Positions 15,594 to 24,824 of a stretch of 64,000 nucleotides of DNA are shown here, in pieces. Within the stretch, counting starts at the first letter, position 1. Every line of letters starts with the position of its first letter. Source of the stretch: Bogoriella caseilytica (GTDB lineage: Bacteria; Actinomycetota; Actinomycetes; Actinomycetales; Actinomycetaceae); NCBI RefSeq assembly GCF_003752405.1, contig NZ_RKHK01000001.1, positions 1,860,001 to 1,924,000 of the forward strand. The letters run 5' to 3'. Under the pieces are notes generated by a model that did no database searches, was not told the origin of the DNA, and saw nothing but the letters and a program-made list of their open reading frames with translations. Both the position numbers and the translations under genes were made by a program.

Positions 15594-17084
15594 CTAAGCC
15601 AACCCGAGCGACCGCAGGCTCAACCAGAGGCGGGCGCCGACATCGGGATCCTCCAGGTCGGCCTCCAGCAGGCGTGCGGCGCGGTTGATCCGATGCCGGA
15701 GGGAGTTGCGGTGGAGCCCCAGGGCCTGGGCCGCGGCCTCCCATCGGCCCCGATGTCGCAAGTACTGCGCGAGGGCATCGATGAGTTCCGGGTGTCCACG
15801 GACCGGTGCCAGCCACGCCTCGGCGTCGGTGCGGGCAGGAAGAATCGGCGCTGGCGTGGCATCCGCCGCACGGACCGTGCCGGCGGGTAGCTGTGTGGCG
15901 TCATGCAAGAGGCCCTGAATGGCCTGAGGGAGGCGGGCCGCCTCAACCGGACGGCCCGCCAGTGCCCGGTATTCGCCCTCAGCCGAGCGCACAGCCGTGG
16001 ACAGCTCAGCGAGCCCTTCCTCGATCTCGAGGTCGGGAAGCAGGAACCACGCGCCTGCTTCCGTGGCATGCCCGATCAGACGCCCGGCGGGTGTCTCGTC
16101 ACCGAGGGCGCGCTCGACCAACTCCAGGACATCCTCGGGTGGGGCGCCGGTCACCGCCAGAACCCGCATTGGGCCTCGGTTCAGGCGGAAACCCCACTCG
16201 GCGGCCATCCGCAGCGCGGCAGGCGTCTCGCCGGCTTCCACCAGTCGCGCGAGCACCTCCGAGCGGGCGCGGCCCCGCTCCCGCCCGGTCCGGGCTCGCA
16301 CCGCCAGCAGGCCCAAGAGAACCGAGGTCGTGGAGAACAGTGTGCGTTGCGCCGCGGTGAATGGCGACGTGGAGCCTGCCGAGAGCAGGCCTGCCGAGCG
16401 TGCGCCGCTCGGCACGCTCTGGACCATGACGGCGTCCTCGGCGACGTGCAAGGCGGCCGCGGAGTGCCGCCCGGACATCACTCTTCGGGCGCCGAGCCGG
16501 GCCTCTTCCGCGCGCTCGCGAGCGGACTCCGGCCAGACCGCGCGAATCGTGTCGTCCGGACCATGGTGTGCAGCCCATCCGCCGACGCCGCGGGCGAGAT
16601 TGCGGAGCAGTGAATCCCGGGGCTGGTCGGAGGCGGCCGCCCGTACCAGCTGGCCCTGTACGGTCAGCGCTTCGGCGAGCGCCCGCTGGTCGGCGCGGCC
16701 AACCTCGTGCCAGTAGGCGCGGGAGATCTCCTGAAACGGCATGGGCTCGGGGACCTCGAGCAGGGCTGGCCCCGTGGCAGTGCAGGCTTCGATCAAGGCC
16801 GGCGGGATCGAGCCGTGCACCGGTCCGATACCGAATCCCAGCGCAGCGACGCCAGCTCGGGTCAGGCGCTCGACGTAGACCTCGCATTCCCCGGGTGATG
16901 CGCCGAGTGTCAGGCCGGTAGTCAACAGCAGTTCGCCCGCGTCCACGAACGGGGTGGGGTCGGGTAGCTCGCTGACGTGCACGCCGGTGATCGGAGCGTT
17001 CGGCAGGTCGCCACGCGCGGGATAGACCGGCACCATCCCTCCGCCGAGCTTGCCGACGAGGACGGCGAGCGTGGGGATGGCCAT
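15594..17084 (-). CDS. PucR-family transcriptional regulator
   Basis: This 496-residue regulator has an N-terminal PucR ligand-binding domain (LGGGMVPVYPARGDL, FVDAGELLLTTGL, AALGFGIGPVHGSIPPALIEA). A central region follows, then a C-terminal PucR helix-turn-helix (RGRWEAAAQALGLHRNSLRHRI, residues ~445-470). Such proteins activate catabolic operons for purines, amino acids or GABA in response to a metabolite. It is divergent from the dehydrogenase/aminotransferase operon, 167 bp away, and is its most likely regulator. I see no unambiguous operator in that gap. Confidence 0.92.
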   Translation of the reverse strand: MAIPTLAVLVGKLGGGMVPVYPARGDLPNAPITGVHVSELPDPTPFVDAGELLLTTGLTLGASPGECEVYVERLTRAGVAALGFGIGPVHGSIPPALIEACTATGPALLEVPEPMPFQEISRAYWHEVGRADQRALAEALTVQGQLVRAAASDQPRDSLLRNLARGVGGWAAHHGPDDTIRAVWPESARERAEEARLGARRVMSGRHSAAALHVAEDAVMVQSVPSGARSAGLLSAGSTSPFTAAQRTLFSTTSVLLGLLAVRARTGRERGRARSEVLARLVEAGETPAALRMAAEWGFRLNRGPMRVLAVTGAPPEDVLELVERALGDETPAGRLIGHATEAGAWFLLPDLEIEEGLAELSTAVRSAEGEYRALAGRPVEAARLPQAIQGLLHDATQLPAGTVRAADATPAPILPARTDAEAWLAPVRGHPELIDALAQYLRHRGRWEAAAQALGLHRNSLRHRINRAARLLEADLEDPDVGARLWLSLRSLGLA

Positions 17085-17251
17085 GCCTCATCATGAGCTA
17101 ATGGGTTGGAATGTACAAGACGGTTCCCGCTTGGGATGAAGTGACCAGTGGTTCGGGTCGCGCTCCCTTCTAGCATGGAAAGGAAAGGCCACCACGGGCC
17201 TTGCCGTCCGCCGTACGCGCGGTCGCTCGGCCCTTCGACCAGGGGAGCGCC

Positions 17252-18754
17252 ATGATCTACGACTCTGCATCCACGCCCAGCTATTCCCCGCAGACGGGAG
17301 AGCACCTCGGTGACGTCCCCGCCACACCGCTCAGCGAGGTCGAGGCCAAGGTGGCCCGTGCCGCGCTGGCCACGTCCGCCATGCGCGGGGCTGCTCCGGC
17401 CTTGCGCGCCAACTGGATGCGCGCCGTCGGCAGCGCCATCAGCGCGCAGGCCGAGCGCCTGGGCGAGATCGCCCACGAGGAGACAGGGCTGGGCGAGGAG
17501 CGGATGCGTGGCGAGGCCGGGCGTTCCGAAGCGCAGTGGGACTTCTATGCCACCGTCGCCGAGGAGGGCTCCTACCTCGACGTCGTCATCGAGCACGCTA
17601 CCGAAACCGCACCGGAGATCCGCCGAGTCAGCGAGGCGGCGGGTCCGGTGGCGGTCTTCGGCGCCAGCAACTTTCCCTTCGCCTACGGCGCCCTCGGGCA
17701 CGACGCCGCCTCGGCCTTCGCTGCCGGCGCACCGATCGTGGTCAAGGCCCATCCCGCGCACCCGCGGCTGAGCGCCGCGCTGGAGGAGCTGGTCACCGAG
17801 GCACTCGCCGAGGCCGGTGCCCCTGAGGGCGCTTTCGCCATGGTCTACGGCTTCGACGCCGGCGTGGCCGTGGTCGAGCACCCAGCGATCACCGCCGTCG
17901 GCTTCACCGGCTCCGAGCGTGGCGGCCTAGCGCTGCAGGCCGCGGCCCAGCGCCGCGAGATCCCCATCCCGGTCTTCGCCGAGATGGGCACCATCAACCC
18001 CGTGGTGCTCACCGACTCCGCGTCCTCGATGGCCGAGCTCGCCCAGCAGTGGATCCGGGCACTGGCCTTCGGCACCGGGCAGGTCTGCACCAAGCCCGGG
18101 CTGGTCTTCGCCCCGCGCGGCTCGGCCTTCGCCGAGGAGGCCGCCGCCGAGCTGCAGGCCCAGCACCACCAGGGCTGGGCGCTGACCGAGCAGATCGCGC
18201 AGTCCTACCGCGCGGGCCTGACCGAGCTGGAGCAGGCCGGTGCACAGCCGCTGGCCCGCGTGAGCGGCCCGGGCCAGGGCTGGTCGGTGGACCCGGCGCT
18301 GATGACCGTCTCCCTGGCGCAGCTCCAGCCCGGCTCCCGCCTGCTCGCCGAGTGCTTCGGCCCGGTGGGCCTGATCTGCGAGTACGAGGACATCGAAGAC
18401 GTCATCGATGTCATCGCCGGCCTGCAGGGCGCGCTGACCGCCTCGATCTTCGCGGCCGAGGACTCGCCCGTGCTGCCGGACCTGGTCAAGGCGCTGTCGG
18501 CCATGGTCGGCCGGCTCAGCCTGAATGCCTGGACCTCCGGGGTGAGTACCGGGTGGGCCCAGCACCACGGCGGGCCCTTCCCCGCCACCACCGTGCCCAC
18601 CGCGAGTTCCGTGGGCGCCGCCGCCCTGCGGCGTTTCGTGCGGCCCGTGGCCTACCAGTCGCTGCCGCCCGCCGTGCTGCCGCCGGCCCTGCACGACGGC
18701 AACCCCTGGCACCTTCCGCGCCGCATCGACGGCCGCCTGACCCCGGAGAACTGA
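17252..18754 (+). CDS. Aldehyde dehydrogenase, 2-oxoglutarate-semialdehyde dehydrogenase-like
   Basis: This 500-residue NAD(P)-dependent enzyme has Asn140 in FGASNFPFAYG, Lys165 in PIVVKAHP, the general base Glu244 in VFAEMGTINP and catalytic Cys279 in GTGQVCTKPG. The FPFAYGALGHDAASA stretch and the KAHPAHP loop resemble 2-oxoglutarate semialdehyde dehydrogenases more than betaine or succinate-semialdehyde enzymes. The ATG at 17252 has GGGGAG upstream. It is the first gene of the operon, and its TGA shares one base with the aminotransferase ATG. It would oxidise the semialdehyde made by the next enzyme. The exact substrate is inferred, not shown. Confidence 0.88.
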   Translation: MIYDSASTPSYSPQTGEHLGDVPATPLSEVEAKVARAALATSAMRGAAPALRANWMRAVGSAISAQAERLGEIAHEETGLGEERMRGEAGRSEAQWDFYATVAEEGSYLDVVIEHATETAPEIRRVSEAAGPVAVFGASNFPFAYGALGHDAASAFAAGAPIVVKAHPAHPRLSAALEELVTEALAEAGAPEGAFAMVYGFDAGVAVVEHPAITAVGFTGSERGGLALQAAAQRREIPIPVFAEMGTINPVVLTDSASSMAELAQQWIRALAFGTGQVCTKPGLVFAPRGSAFAEEAAAELQAQHHQGWALTEQIAQSYRAGLTELEQAGAQPLARVSGPGQGWSVDPALMTVSLAQLQPGSRLLAECFGPVGLICEYEDIEDVIDVIAGLQGALTASIFAAEDSPVLPDLVKALSAMVGRLSLNAWTSGVSTGWAQHHGGPFPATTVPTASSVGAAALRRFVRPVAYQSLPPAVLPPALHDGNPWHLPRRIDGRLTPEN

Positions 18755-20079
18755 TGACCACCACACCGATCGCCCCGGCCTCCACCACCGAGCAGCTCGA
18801 CGCGCGCCGCCGCACCGCGCTGCCCACTGGTCTCGCCTCCGTGATGGATCGCTACATGGACCACGGCGAGGCTGAGTACTTGGTGGACACCGAGGGCAAG
18901 CGCTGGCTGGACTTCGGCTCCGGGATCGCCGTGACCTCCCTGGGGCACGGTCGCCCCGAGGTGACCGAGGCGATCACCGCGCAGGCGCAGAAGCTGCTGC
19001 ACACCTGCTTCCTGCTCAGCCCTTACGAGAGCTATATCGCGGTGGCCGAGGCGCTGAACGAGCTCACCCCGGGCGATCACGCCAAGAAGTCAGCGATCTT
19101 CTCCACCGGCGCCGAGGCGGTGGAGAACGCGGTCAAGATCGCGCGCGCCGCCACCGGACGGCACGCCGTGGTGGTGGCCGACCACGCCTTCCACGGGCGC
19201 ACCAACCTCACCATGACCATGACGGCTAAGAACCTGCCGTACAAGAAGAGCTTCGGGCCCTTCGCGCCCGAGGTGTACCGCATTCCCATGGCCTACCCGC
19301 TGCGCTGGCCCGGCGGGCCCGAGGTGGCGGCCGATCAGGCGCTCCAGGCTGCCCGCGACGTGGTGATGACGCAGGTCGGCGCCGAGAACGTGGCCGCGAT
19401 CGTGGTCGAGCCGATCGTGGGCGAGGGTGGCTTCATCGTGCCGGCGCCGGGCTATCTGGCCGGACTGCGGGCCCTGGCCGACGAGGCCGGCGCGGTGCTG
19501 GTGGCCGACGAGATCCAGACCGGCTTCTGCCGCACTGGTGCCTGGTTCGCCTCCGAGCACGAGGGCGTGGTGCCCGACCTGATCACCACCGCCAAGGGCA
19601 TCGCCTCTGGCATGCCGCTCGCCGCAGTGACTGGCCGCGCAGAGCTGATGGACGCCGTCCACCCCGGCGGTCTGGGCGGCACCTTCGCCGGGAACCCGCT
19701 TTCCTGCGCCGCGGCGCTTGCCACCATCGAGGCCATGCGGGCCGAGAACCTGGAGCAGCGCGCCGCTGCGATCGGCGCCGAGTTCACCCGGGTGCTCGCC
19801 CCACTGGCCCAGGAGCTGCCACACGTGGCCGAGGTGCGCGGCCGCGGCGCGATGCAGGCCGTGGAGTTCGTGCGCCCCGAGGCCCAGAACTCGCTGGAAC
19901 CGGCACCCGAACTCGCCAAGGCCGCGCTCGAGGCCTGCCGGGCCGAAGGGCTCATCGCGCTCACCTGCGGCACTTACGGCAACGTGCTGCGCCTGTTGCC
20001 ACCGCTGACGCTCTCGGACGAAGGGCTGGCCACCGGGCTGGACATTATCGCCGGCGCGCTGCGCAAGGTCGGCGCATGA
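18754..20079 (+). CDS. Class III (4-aminobutyrate-type) aminotransferase
   Basis: This 441-residue PLP enzyme has the class III features in order: FGSGIAVTSLGHGRPEV near residue 60, STGAEAVENAVKIAR at ~117, HAFHGRTN at ~144, VADEIQTGFCRTG with Asp252, and the PLP lysine Lys281 in TTAKGIASGMPLAA. It resembles GABA/5-aminovalerate-type omega-aminotransferases, which pass an amino group to 2-oxoglutarate and yield a semialdehyde. The neighbouring aldehyde dehydrogenase would oxidise that product. The TGATG junction with the upstream gene and the 4-bp overlap with the next indicate one operon. Confidence 0.93.
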   Translation: MTTTPIAPASTTEQLDARRRTALPTGLASVMDRYMDHGEAEYLVDTEGKRWLDFGSGIAVTSLGHGRPEVTEAITAQAQKLLHTCFLLSPYESYIAVAEALNELTPGDHAKKSAIFSTGAEAVENAVKIARAATGRHAVVVADHAFHGRTNLTMTMTAKNLPYKKSFGPFAPEVYRIPMAYPLRWPGGPEVAADQALQAARDVVMTQVGAENVAAIVVEPIVGEGGFIVPAPGYLAGLRALADEAGAVLVADEIQTGFCRTGAWFASEHEGVVPDLITTAKGIASGMPLAAVTGRAELMDAVHPGGLGGTFAGNPLSCAAALATIEAMRAENLEQRAAAIGAEFTRVLAPLAQELPHVAEVRGRGAMQAVEFVRPEAQNSLEPAPELAKAALEACRAEGLIALTCGTYGNVLRLLPPLTLSDEGLATGLDIIAGALRKVGA

Positions 20080-21737
20080 GCGCCCGCAGCACCATGACCG
20101 GCGGACAGGCCCTCGCCGCCCAGCTCGCCCTCGAGTGCGTGGACACCGTCTTCGGCATACCAGGCCTGCAGATTTACCACGCCGTCGATGGTCTGGGCAC
20201 GCACGCCCCCGGCATCGACTTCATCACCACTCGCCACGAGCAGGCCACTGCCTATATGGCCGACGGCTACGCCCGCGCCTCGGGCAAGCCCGGGGTGTGT
20301 CTGGTGGTGCCCGGGCCCGGCGTGCTGAACATTCTCGCGGCGCTGTCCACCGCCTATGCCTGCAGCTCCCCGGTGCTGGCCATCTGCGGGCAGCTGGCCA
20401 CCAGCGCCATCGGGCGAGACAACGGCGCCCTGCACGAGATCAATAGGCAGAGCGACACCCTCAAGACCGTGACCAAGTGGCACGCCATTGCTCGCGCGGC
20501 CGAGGAGATCCCTGCCCTGGTGCGTGAGGCCATGGTCCAGCTCAGCACCGGGACTCCGCGCCCGGTGGCCCTGGAGATCCCGCCGGATATCCTGGCCCAG
20601 GAGGCGGAGGTGTGCCTCGTGCCGGTCCTCGACCAGCCGGAGCGCCGCACTCCAGCGCCCCTGCCGGGCGAACTCGCGGCCCTGCGCAGCGAAATCGACG
20701 CCGCGCAGCGCCCCGTGCTCGTCGTCGGTGGCGGCTGCCGCAACGGGCGAGCCGGAGAAGCGATCGCCGGGCTCGCGACCCGCATTGGCGCCCCCATCGC
20801 GCTCACCGCCAATGGACTGGGCTCAGTGCCCGCTGACCATCCGCTGGCGCTGGGCACCCTGGCCGGCAAGATGGCGATCGCTCAGGCGGATCTACTCATC
20901 GGGATCGGCACCCGTTTCATCGGCCGCAGTGGCCCCTTCGGCGGCAGCGGAGCGGAGCACGGGGCTCGCGTGGCCCTCATCAATACCGAGACCGCCGCCT
21001 TCCGGGAGCCGCGAGTGCCGGATCTGGCCATCAAGGCCGATGCCACCGTGGCCGCCGAGGCACTGCTGGAGAGCTTCTCGGCACCGGCGGCTCCGTCCTG
21101 GCCGCAGGACGGTGCGCACGAGGAGCTGGTCCAACGCTGCGCCACCTGGCGGGCCGAGGCGCAGTCCCGCATCGAAGCAGGAATCGCCCCACAACTGGAG
21201 TACCTGCGCGCGCTGCAGCAGGCCATCCCGCGTGACGCGGTGGTGGTGGGGGAGTACACCCAGCTTTCCTACGCCGCTCAGCTCGGCTTCGACTTCTTCA
21301 CCGGCTCGGGGACCATCACCCCCGGCTACCAGGGCACGCTCGGCTACGGGTACGCCACGGCACTCGGAGCTGCGGTGGGGCAACCCGGTCGCGCCGTCGT
21401 CTCAGTCAACGGCGACGGCGGTTTCGGCTGGACCCTCGCCGAACTCGCCACCGCACGGCAGTACGACATTCCCGTGGTGGCGATCGTGGCCGACGACGGC
21501 GCCTACGGCAACGTGCAGCGGGACCAGAAAGCGCAGTTCGAGGGTCGGGCATACGGCTCGCAGCTGCGTAACCCCGACTTCGTGGCGCTGGCTGGGGCCT
21601 TCGGGATCGCGGCCAGCCGGGCCGCATCGCCCGAGGAGCTCGGGGAGCAGGTCGCGGCGGGGATCGCCGCCCGGGAGCCGCGCCTCATTCACCTGCCGGT
21701 GCCGACCTTCCCCACGCCCTGGCCGCTCCTGGCCTGA
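20076..21737 (+). CDS. Thiamine diphosphate-dependent enzyme, acetolactate synthase-like
   Basis: This 553-residue protein has the three-domain ThDP fold. The N-terminal domain carries the cofactor-activating Glu55 (TTRHEQATAYMADGYARAS). A central domain is followed by the C-terminal ThDP motif GDGGFGWTLAELATA, which ends near DDGAYGN (Mg/diphosphate binding). It lacks features that would separate acetolactate synthase, oxalyl-CoA decarboxylase or benzoylformate decarboxylase type specificity. Its place after the aminotransferase suggests decarboxylation or carboligation of a 2-oxoacid in the same pathway rather than branched-chain biosynthesis, since no small regulatory subunit is nearby. 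Confidence 0.88.
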   Translation: MSARSTMTGGQALAAQLALECVDTVFGIPGLQIYHAVDGLGTHAPGIDFITTRHEQATAYMADGYARASGKPGVCLVVPGPGVLNILAALSTAYACSSPVLAICGQLATSAIGRDNGALHEINRQSDTLKTVTKWHAIARAAEEIPALVREAMVQLSTGTPRPVALEIPPDILAQEAEVCLVPVLDQPERRTPAPLPGELAALRSEIDAAQRPVLVVGGGCRNGRAGEAIAGLATRIGAPIALTANGLGSVPADHPLALGTLAGKMAIAQADLLIGIGTRFIGRSGPFGGSGAEHGARVALINTETAAFREPRVPDLAIKADATVAAEALLESFSAPAAPSWPQDGAHEELVQRCATWRAEAQSRIEAGIAPQLEYLRALQQAIPRDAVVVGEYTQLSYAAQLGFDFFTGSGTITPGYQGTLGYGYATALGAAVGQPGRAVVSVNGDGGFGWTLAELATARQYDIPVVAIVADDGAYGNVQRDQKAQFEGRAYGSQLRNPDFVALAGAFGIAASRAASPEELGEQVAAGIAAREPRLIHLPVPTFPTPWPLLA

Positions 21738-21770
21738 TCCGCACGCGGATCCCGACCCCTGGAGGAGCCC

Positions 21771-22754
21771 ATGCGCGCCGCCACCCTCATCTCACCCGGC
21801 CTCGTGGAGGTCCGCGACTTCCCCGATCCAGTCGCCACCGAGCCCGGAGAAGTGGTCATGCGGATGCATCGCGCCTCCATCTGCGGCTCGGATATCCACG
21901 CGATCTTCGACGGCTTCCACGTGGAGGCACGCCTGGGCATGCCCGGCTATCCGGGCCACGAAGGCGTTGGCGTCGTCGTGCAATCGACGTCCGAGAAGTT
22001 CACCGAGGGGCAGCTGGTTCTGACCGTGCCCACGGGTACGGCCGGCTCATGCTTCGCCGAGCTTCAGCTCCTCAGCGAGGATTTCGTGGTGCCGCTGCCC
22101 GCCGACGGCGATCCCGAGCGTCTGCTCATGGCGCAGCAGTACGGCACCGTGCTTTACGCCTGGCGATCCTTCTGGCCGGAAGGCCGGGAGGTGGCGCCCG
22201 GGTCCACGGCAGCCATCATCGGCGCCGGATCCGCAGGCCTGTTCTTCCTGCAACTGGCGCAGCGGGCCGGTTTCGAGCAGGTGATCGTGTCCGAGAAGGA
22301 ACCGGCGCGAGCCGCGGTGGCGCGGAACCTCGGGGCGCAGGTCGTCCAGGTGCCCCAGGAATCCTTCGTGGGGGCGGTGTTGGAGGCGACCGACGGCGCG
22401 GGGGCGGAGATCGTGGTGGAAGCTGCGGGCTACGACGCCACCCGGGCCGAGGCGATCCTTGCCTGTGCCCGCCGGGGCACGGTCGGGCTTTTCGGCTACC
22501 CGGAGGTCCTCGGCGATGCGCCCGTGCCCATGCGCGAGGCTTTCCGCAAGGCGCTGCGCCTGCAGTGGGTGGTCGGCGCGCAATCCGAACCGGGCCTGGT
22601 GGCCTTCCGTGACGCCGTGGCCGACATCCATGCCGGCCGCATCGTGGTGGACCACTGCTTGGGGCCGGTCATGGCACTGGAGGAGATCGCCGAGGCGCTG
22701 CAGATGGCACGTGAGGGCGGGCGCGGCGCGGTCAAGATCGCCGTCGACTTCTGA
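21771..22754 (+). CDS. Medium-chain (zinc-type) alcohol dehydrogenase
   Basis: This 327-residue MDR oxidoreductase has Cys38 (ASICGSDIH) and the GHEGVG motif with His63 and Glu64, the usual catalytic-zinc ligands. A Rossmann motif, IIGAGSAGLFFLQLAQ, follows. The four-cysteine structural-zinc lobe of classical alcohol dehydrogenases is missing; only one Cys occurs in the corresponding stretch. It closes the PucR-linked operon, 33 bp after the ThDP enzyme with a GGAGGAGCCC leader. It probably reduces or oxidises an aldehyde/alcohol intermediate. The substrate is unknown. Confidence 0.88.
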   Translation: MRAATLISPGLVEVRDFPDPVATEPGEVVMRMHRASICGSDIHAIFDGFHVEARLGMPGYPGHEGVGVVVQSTSEKFTEGQLVLTVPTGTAGSCFAELQLLSEDFVVPLPADGDPERLLMAQQYGTVLYAWRSFWPEGREVAPGSTAAIIGAGSAGLFFLQLAQRAGFEQVIVSEKEPARAAVARNLGAQVVQVPQESFVGAVLEATDGAGAEIVVEAAGYDATRAEAILACARRGTVGLFGYPEVLGDAPVPMREAFRKALRLQWVVGAQSEPGLVAFRDAVADIHAGRIVVDHCLGPVMALEEIAEALQMAREGGRGAVKIAVDF

Positions 22755-22790
22755 GCGAGGCCAGCGCCGACCTATGCGGGGGGTGCCCTG

Positions 22791-23543
22791 CTACCTCCGG
22801 TGGACCGTCTTGGCGGTGGACTGGTCGGTGGCCATGATCAGCATCGAGTCGACATTGACGCGGCGCGGTCGGGAGACCACCCACACCACAGCCTCGGCGA
22901 TGTCCGCGGCCTGCATGGGCTCCATGCCCTCGTAGACGGCGGCGGCCTTCTCCTCGTCGCCCCCGAAGCGGGTGAGGGCGAACTCGGTCTCGACCATGCC
23001 CGGGTCGAGCTGGGTGATCCGCACCGGTTGGCCCAGCAGCTCCAGGCGCATGACCCGGGTGAGCGCGGAGACGGCGTGCTTGGCCGCGTTGTAACCGCCA
23101 CCGCCCTCGTAGACCTCCCGGCCGGCCACGGAACCGATGTTGATGACGTGCCCGAGCCCGGAGTCGAGCAGCGCGGGCAGCAGCGCCTTGGTCATGGCGA
23201 CCAGGCCCAGCACGTTGACCTCGTACATGCTGCGCCAGGCCTCGAGGTCGGCCTCGGCCACCGAGTGCGCGCCGAGCGCACCACCGGCGTTGTTGACCAG
23301 CACGTCGCAGCGGTCGATCTGCGCCACGAAAGCGGCCACGGACTCGGCGTCGGCCACGTCCAGGGCATAGCCGCGCCCACCGATCTCCTCGGCCAGGGCG
23401 GTGATGCGCTCGACGCGCCGCGCACCGACCACCACCTCGTATCCGGCGGCGGCCAGGGCGCGGGCGGTGGCGGCTCCGATGCCGCTGGAGGCTCCGGTGA
23501 CGACGGCGACGGGGCGCTGGGAGGAGTTCTGAGTCATGCGCAC
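22791..23543 (-). CDS. Short-chain dehydrogenase/reductase
   Basis: This 250-residue classical SDR has TGASSGIG for NADP(H) binding, LVNNAGG, an active-site Ser in NIGSVAG, and the YNAAK catalytic Tyr/Lys pair. The fold and the PGMVETEF segment resemble YdfG-type serine/3-hydroxy acid dehydrogenases. The GTG at 23543 has a better-spaced GGGGAG than the ATG at 23537; the difference is two residues. It lies 18 bp after the ROK regulator on the same strand and probably shares its transcript. Substrate unknown. Confidence 0.9.
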   Translation of the reverse strand: MRMTQNSSQRPVAVVTGASSGIGAATARALAAAGYEVVVGARRVERITALAEEIGGRGYALDVADAESVAAFVAQIDRCDVLVNNAGGALGAHSVAEADLEAWRSMYEVNVLGLVAMTKALLPALLDSGLGHVINIGSVAGREVYEGGGGYNAAKHAVSALTRVMRLELLGQPVRITQLDPGMVETEFALTRFGGDEEKAAAVYEGMEPMQAADIAEAVVWVVSRPRRVNVDSMLIMATDQSTAKTVHRR

Positions 23544-23561
23544 GAATCTATCTCCCCGCGC

Positions 23562-24779
23562 CTACCGGGCGACGTCGAAGGCGAGGGGATCGGCCCGCAC
23601 GACGCCCAGGGCGCGGTGCAGCGCCCCGGCCTGGACGACGTCGGCGCCGAGCGTGGAGGCCACGATCGACGGCACCGGGTGCTGGGCGTAGTCGGTCAGG
23701 CGCTCGGTGGCCACCTCCACCAGGTGGCCCAGCGAGGTGGCGATGGCGCCGCTGACCACGATGCGCTCGGGGTCGAAAAGCGCCGCCAGCACCGCGCACA
23801 CCCGCGCGAGCCGGTCGGCGAGCTGGTCCACGAGGCTGGAGGCGAACTCGTCGCCTGCGCGCGCGGCGGCGAAGACCGCCACCGCATCGGGAGGGGATTC
23901 GCCGGCCGCGAGGCGACCAGGCAGCGTCGAGCTCGCGGGCACGGTGCCGGCCGCGATGGCCTCGCCCACCAGTTCCCGGGCCAGGTGGCCGAGCCCGTTG
24001 GTGCTGCCGACCCCCTCGACCAGGTCGAGCAGCCGCATCTCACCCGCGCCGCCGGCGTGGCCGCGGATCAGCTCGCCGTCCGCGATGAGCCCGGTGCCGA
24101 AGCGCTCACCGGAGAGCAGCGCCGCGAAGCACCGCAGGCCGCGCCCGGCGCCGATGGCGCCCTCGGCGACCGCTGCGAGGTTGGCGTCGTTCTCCACCAG
24201 CACGCGCTGGGCGAGCTCCGCCCCGGCGCCGGCCAGGCCGGGGTTCATCCGTGCCCAGTAACCCCGGGCGCCCTCCGGGGAGAGCCCGGCGTCGTCGACC
24301 GGGGCGGGCACCCCGATCACCAGGGCCAGGACCGGCGCGGCGGGCTCGGCGCTCGCGGCCAGTGCCGCCTGGATCGTCTCCATCACCCGTTCGCGGCGGT
24401 GCTGGGGGGCGACGTCGCTTTCGGCGTCGACGTCCTCGGCGGTGGCCAGGATCGAGCCGTTCAGGTCGGCCACCGAGGCGGTGATCCGGTGCTGCCCGGC
24501 GTCGACGCCGATGACGTGCCCGGCGTGGGGGTGGAAGGCGTACCGGCGGGCCGGCCGGCCCTTGCTGTATTGCCCGGCCACGCGGGTATCGGTGAGCTCG
24601 TGGATCCACCCCAGGTCGAGCAGCTCGGCGCATAGGCCGAGCACAGTGGAGCGGGTGAGCCCGGTGGCCTCGATGAGGTCGCTGGCGGTGAAGGATTCCT
24701 GCGACCACGCCGCGTGGAGCACGCCGGTGGCATTGGTCAGGCGTTGCTGCCGGGCAGGATCCACTCTCACCGGGCTCAT
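23562..24779 (-). CDS. ROK-family transcriptional regulator
   Basis: This 405-residue protein has an N-terminal winged helix (FTASDLIEATGLTRSTVLGLCAELLDLG, residues ~30-57) and a ROK/sugar-kinase-like domain (GHVIGVDAGQHRITASVADL, VLVENDANLAAVAEGAIG). The usual ROK zinc site with a CxCGxxGC cluster is absent. The corresponding stretch after GHAGGAGEMRLLDLVEG has no cysteines. It lies downstream of the alpha-glucosidase gene on the same strand, and a candidate operator lies upstream of the transporter operon. It is most likely the sugar-responsive repressor of the locus. Confidence 0.88.
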   Translation of the reverse strand: MSPVRVDPARQQRLTNATGVLHAAWSQESFTASDLIEATGLTRSTVLGLCAELLDLGWIHELTDTRVAGQYSKGRPARRYAFHPHAGHVIGVDAGQHRITASVADLNGSILATAEDVDAESDVAPQHRRERVMETIQAALAASAEPAAPVLALVIGVPAPVDDAGLSPEGARGYWARMNPGLAGAGAELAQRVLVENDANLAAVAEGAIGAGRGLRCFAALLSGERFGTGLIADGELIRGHAGGAGEMRLLDLVEGVGSTNGLGHLARELVGEAIAAGTVPASSTLPGRLAAGESPPDAVAVFAAARAGDEFASSLVDQLADRLARVCAVLAALFDPERIVVSGAIATSLGHLVEVATERLTDYAQHPVPSIVASTLGADVVQAGALHRALGVVRADPLAFDVAR

Positions 24780-24824
24780 CCCCGCACGATATCCGAGCTG
24801 GTCGCGCCCACCGGAGGTGCCGGG

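Noticed and set aside
18049-18753. Open frame running into the aminotransferase from inside the aldehyde dehydrogenase gene
   Set aside because: It is Arg/Pro/Gly-rich frame-shifted sequence. The aminotransferase begins at the ATG at 18754, coupled to the dehydrogenase stop.
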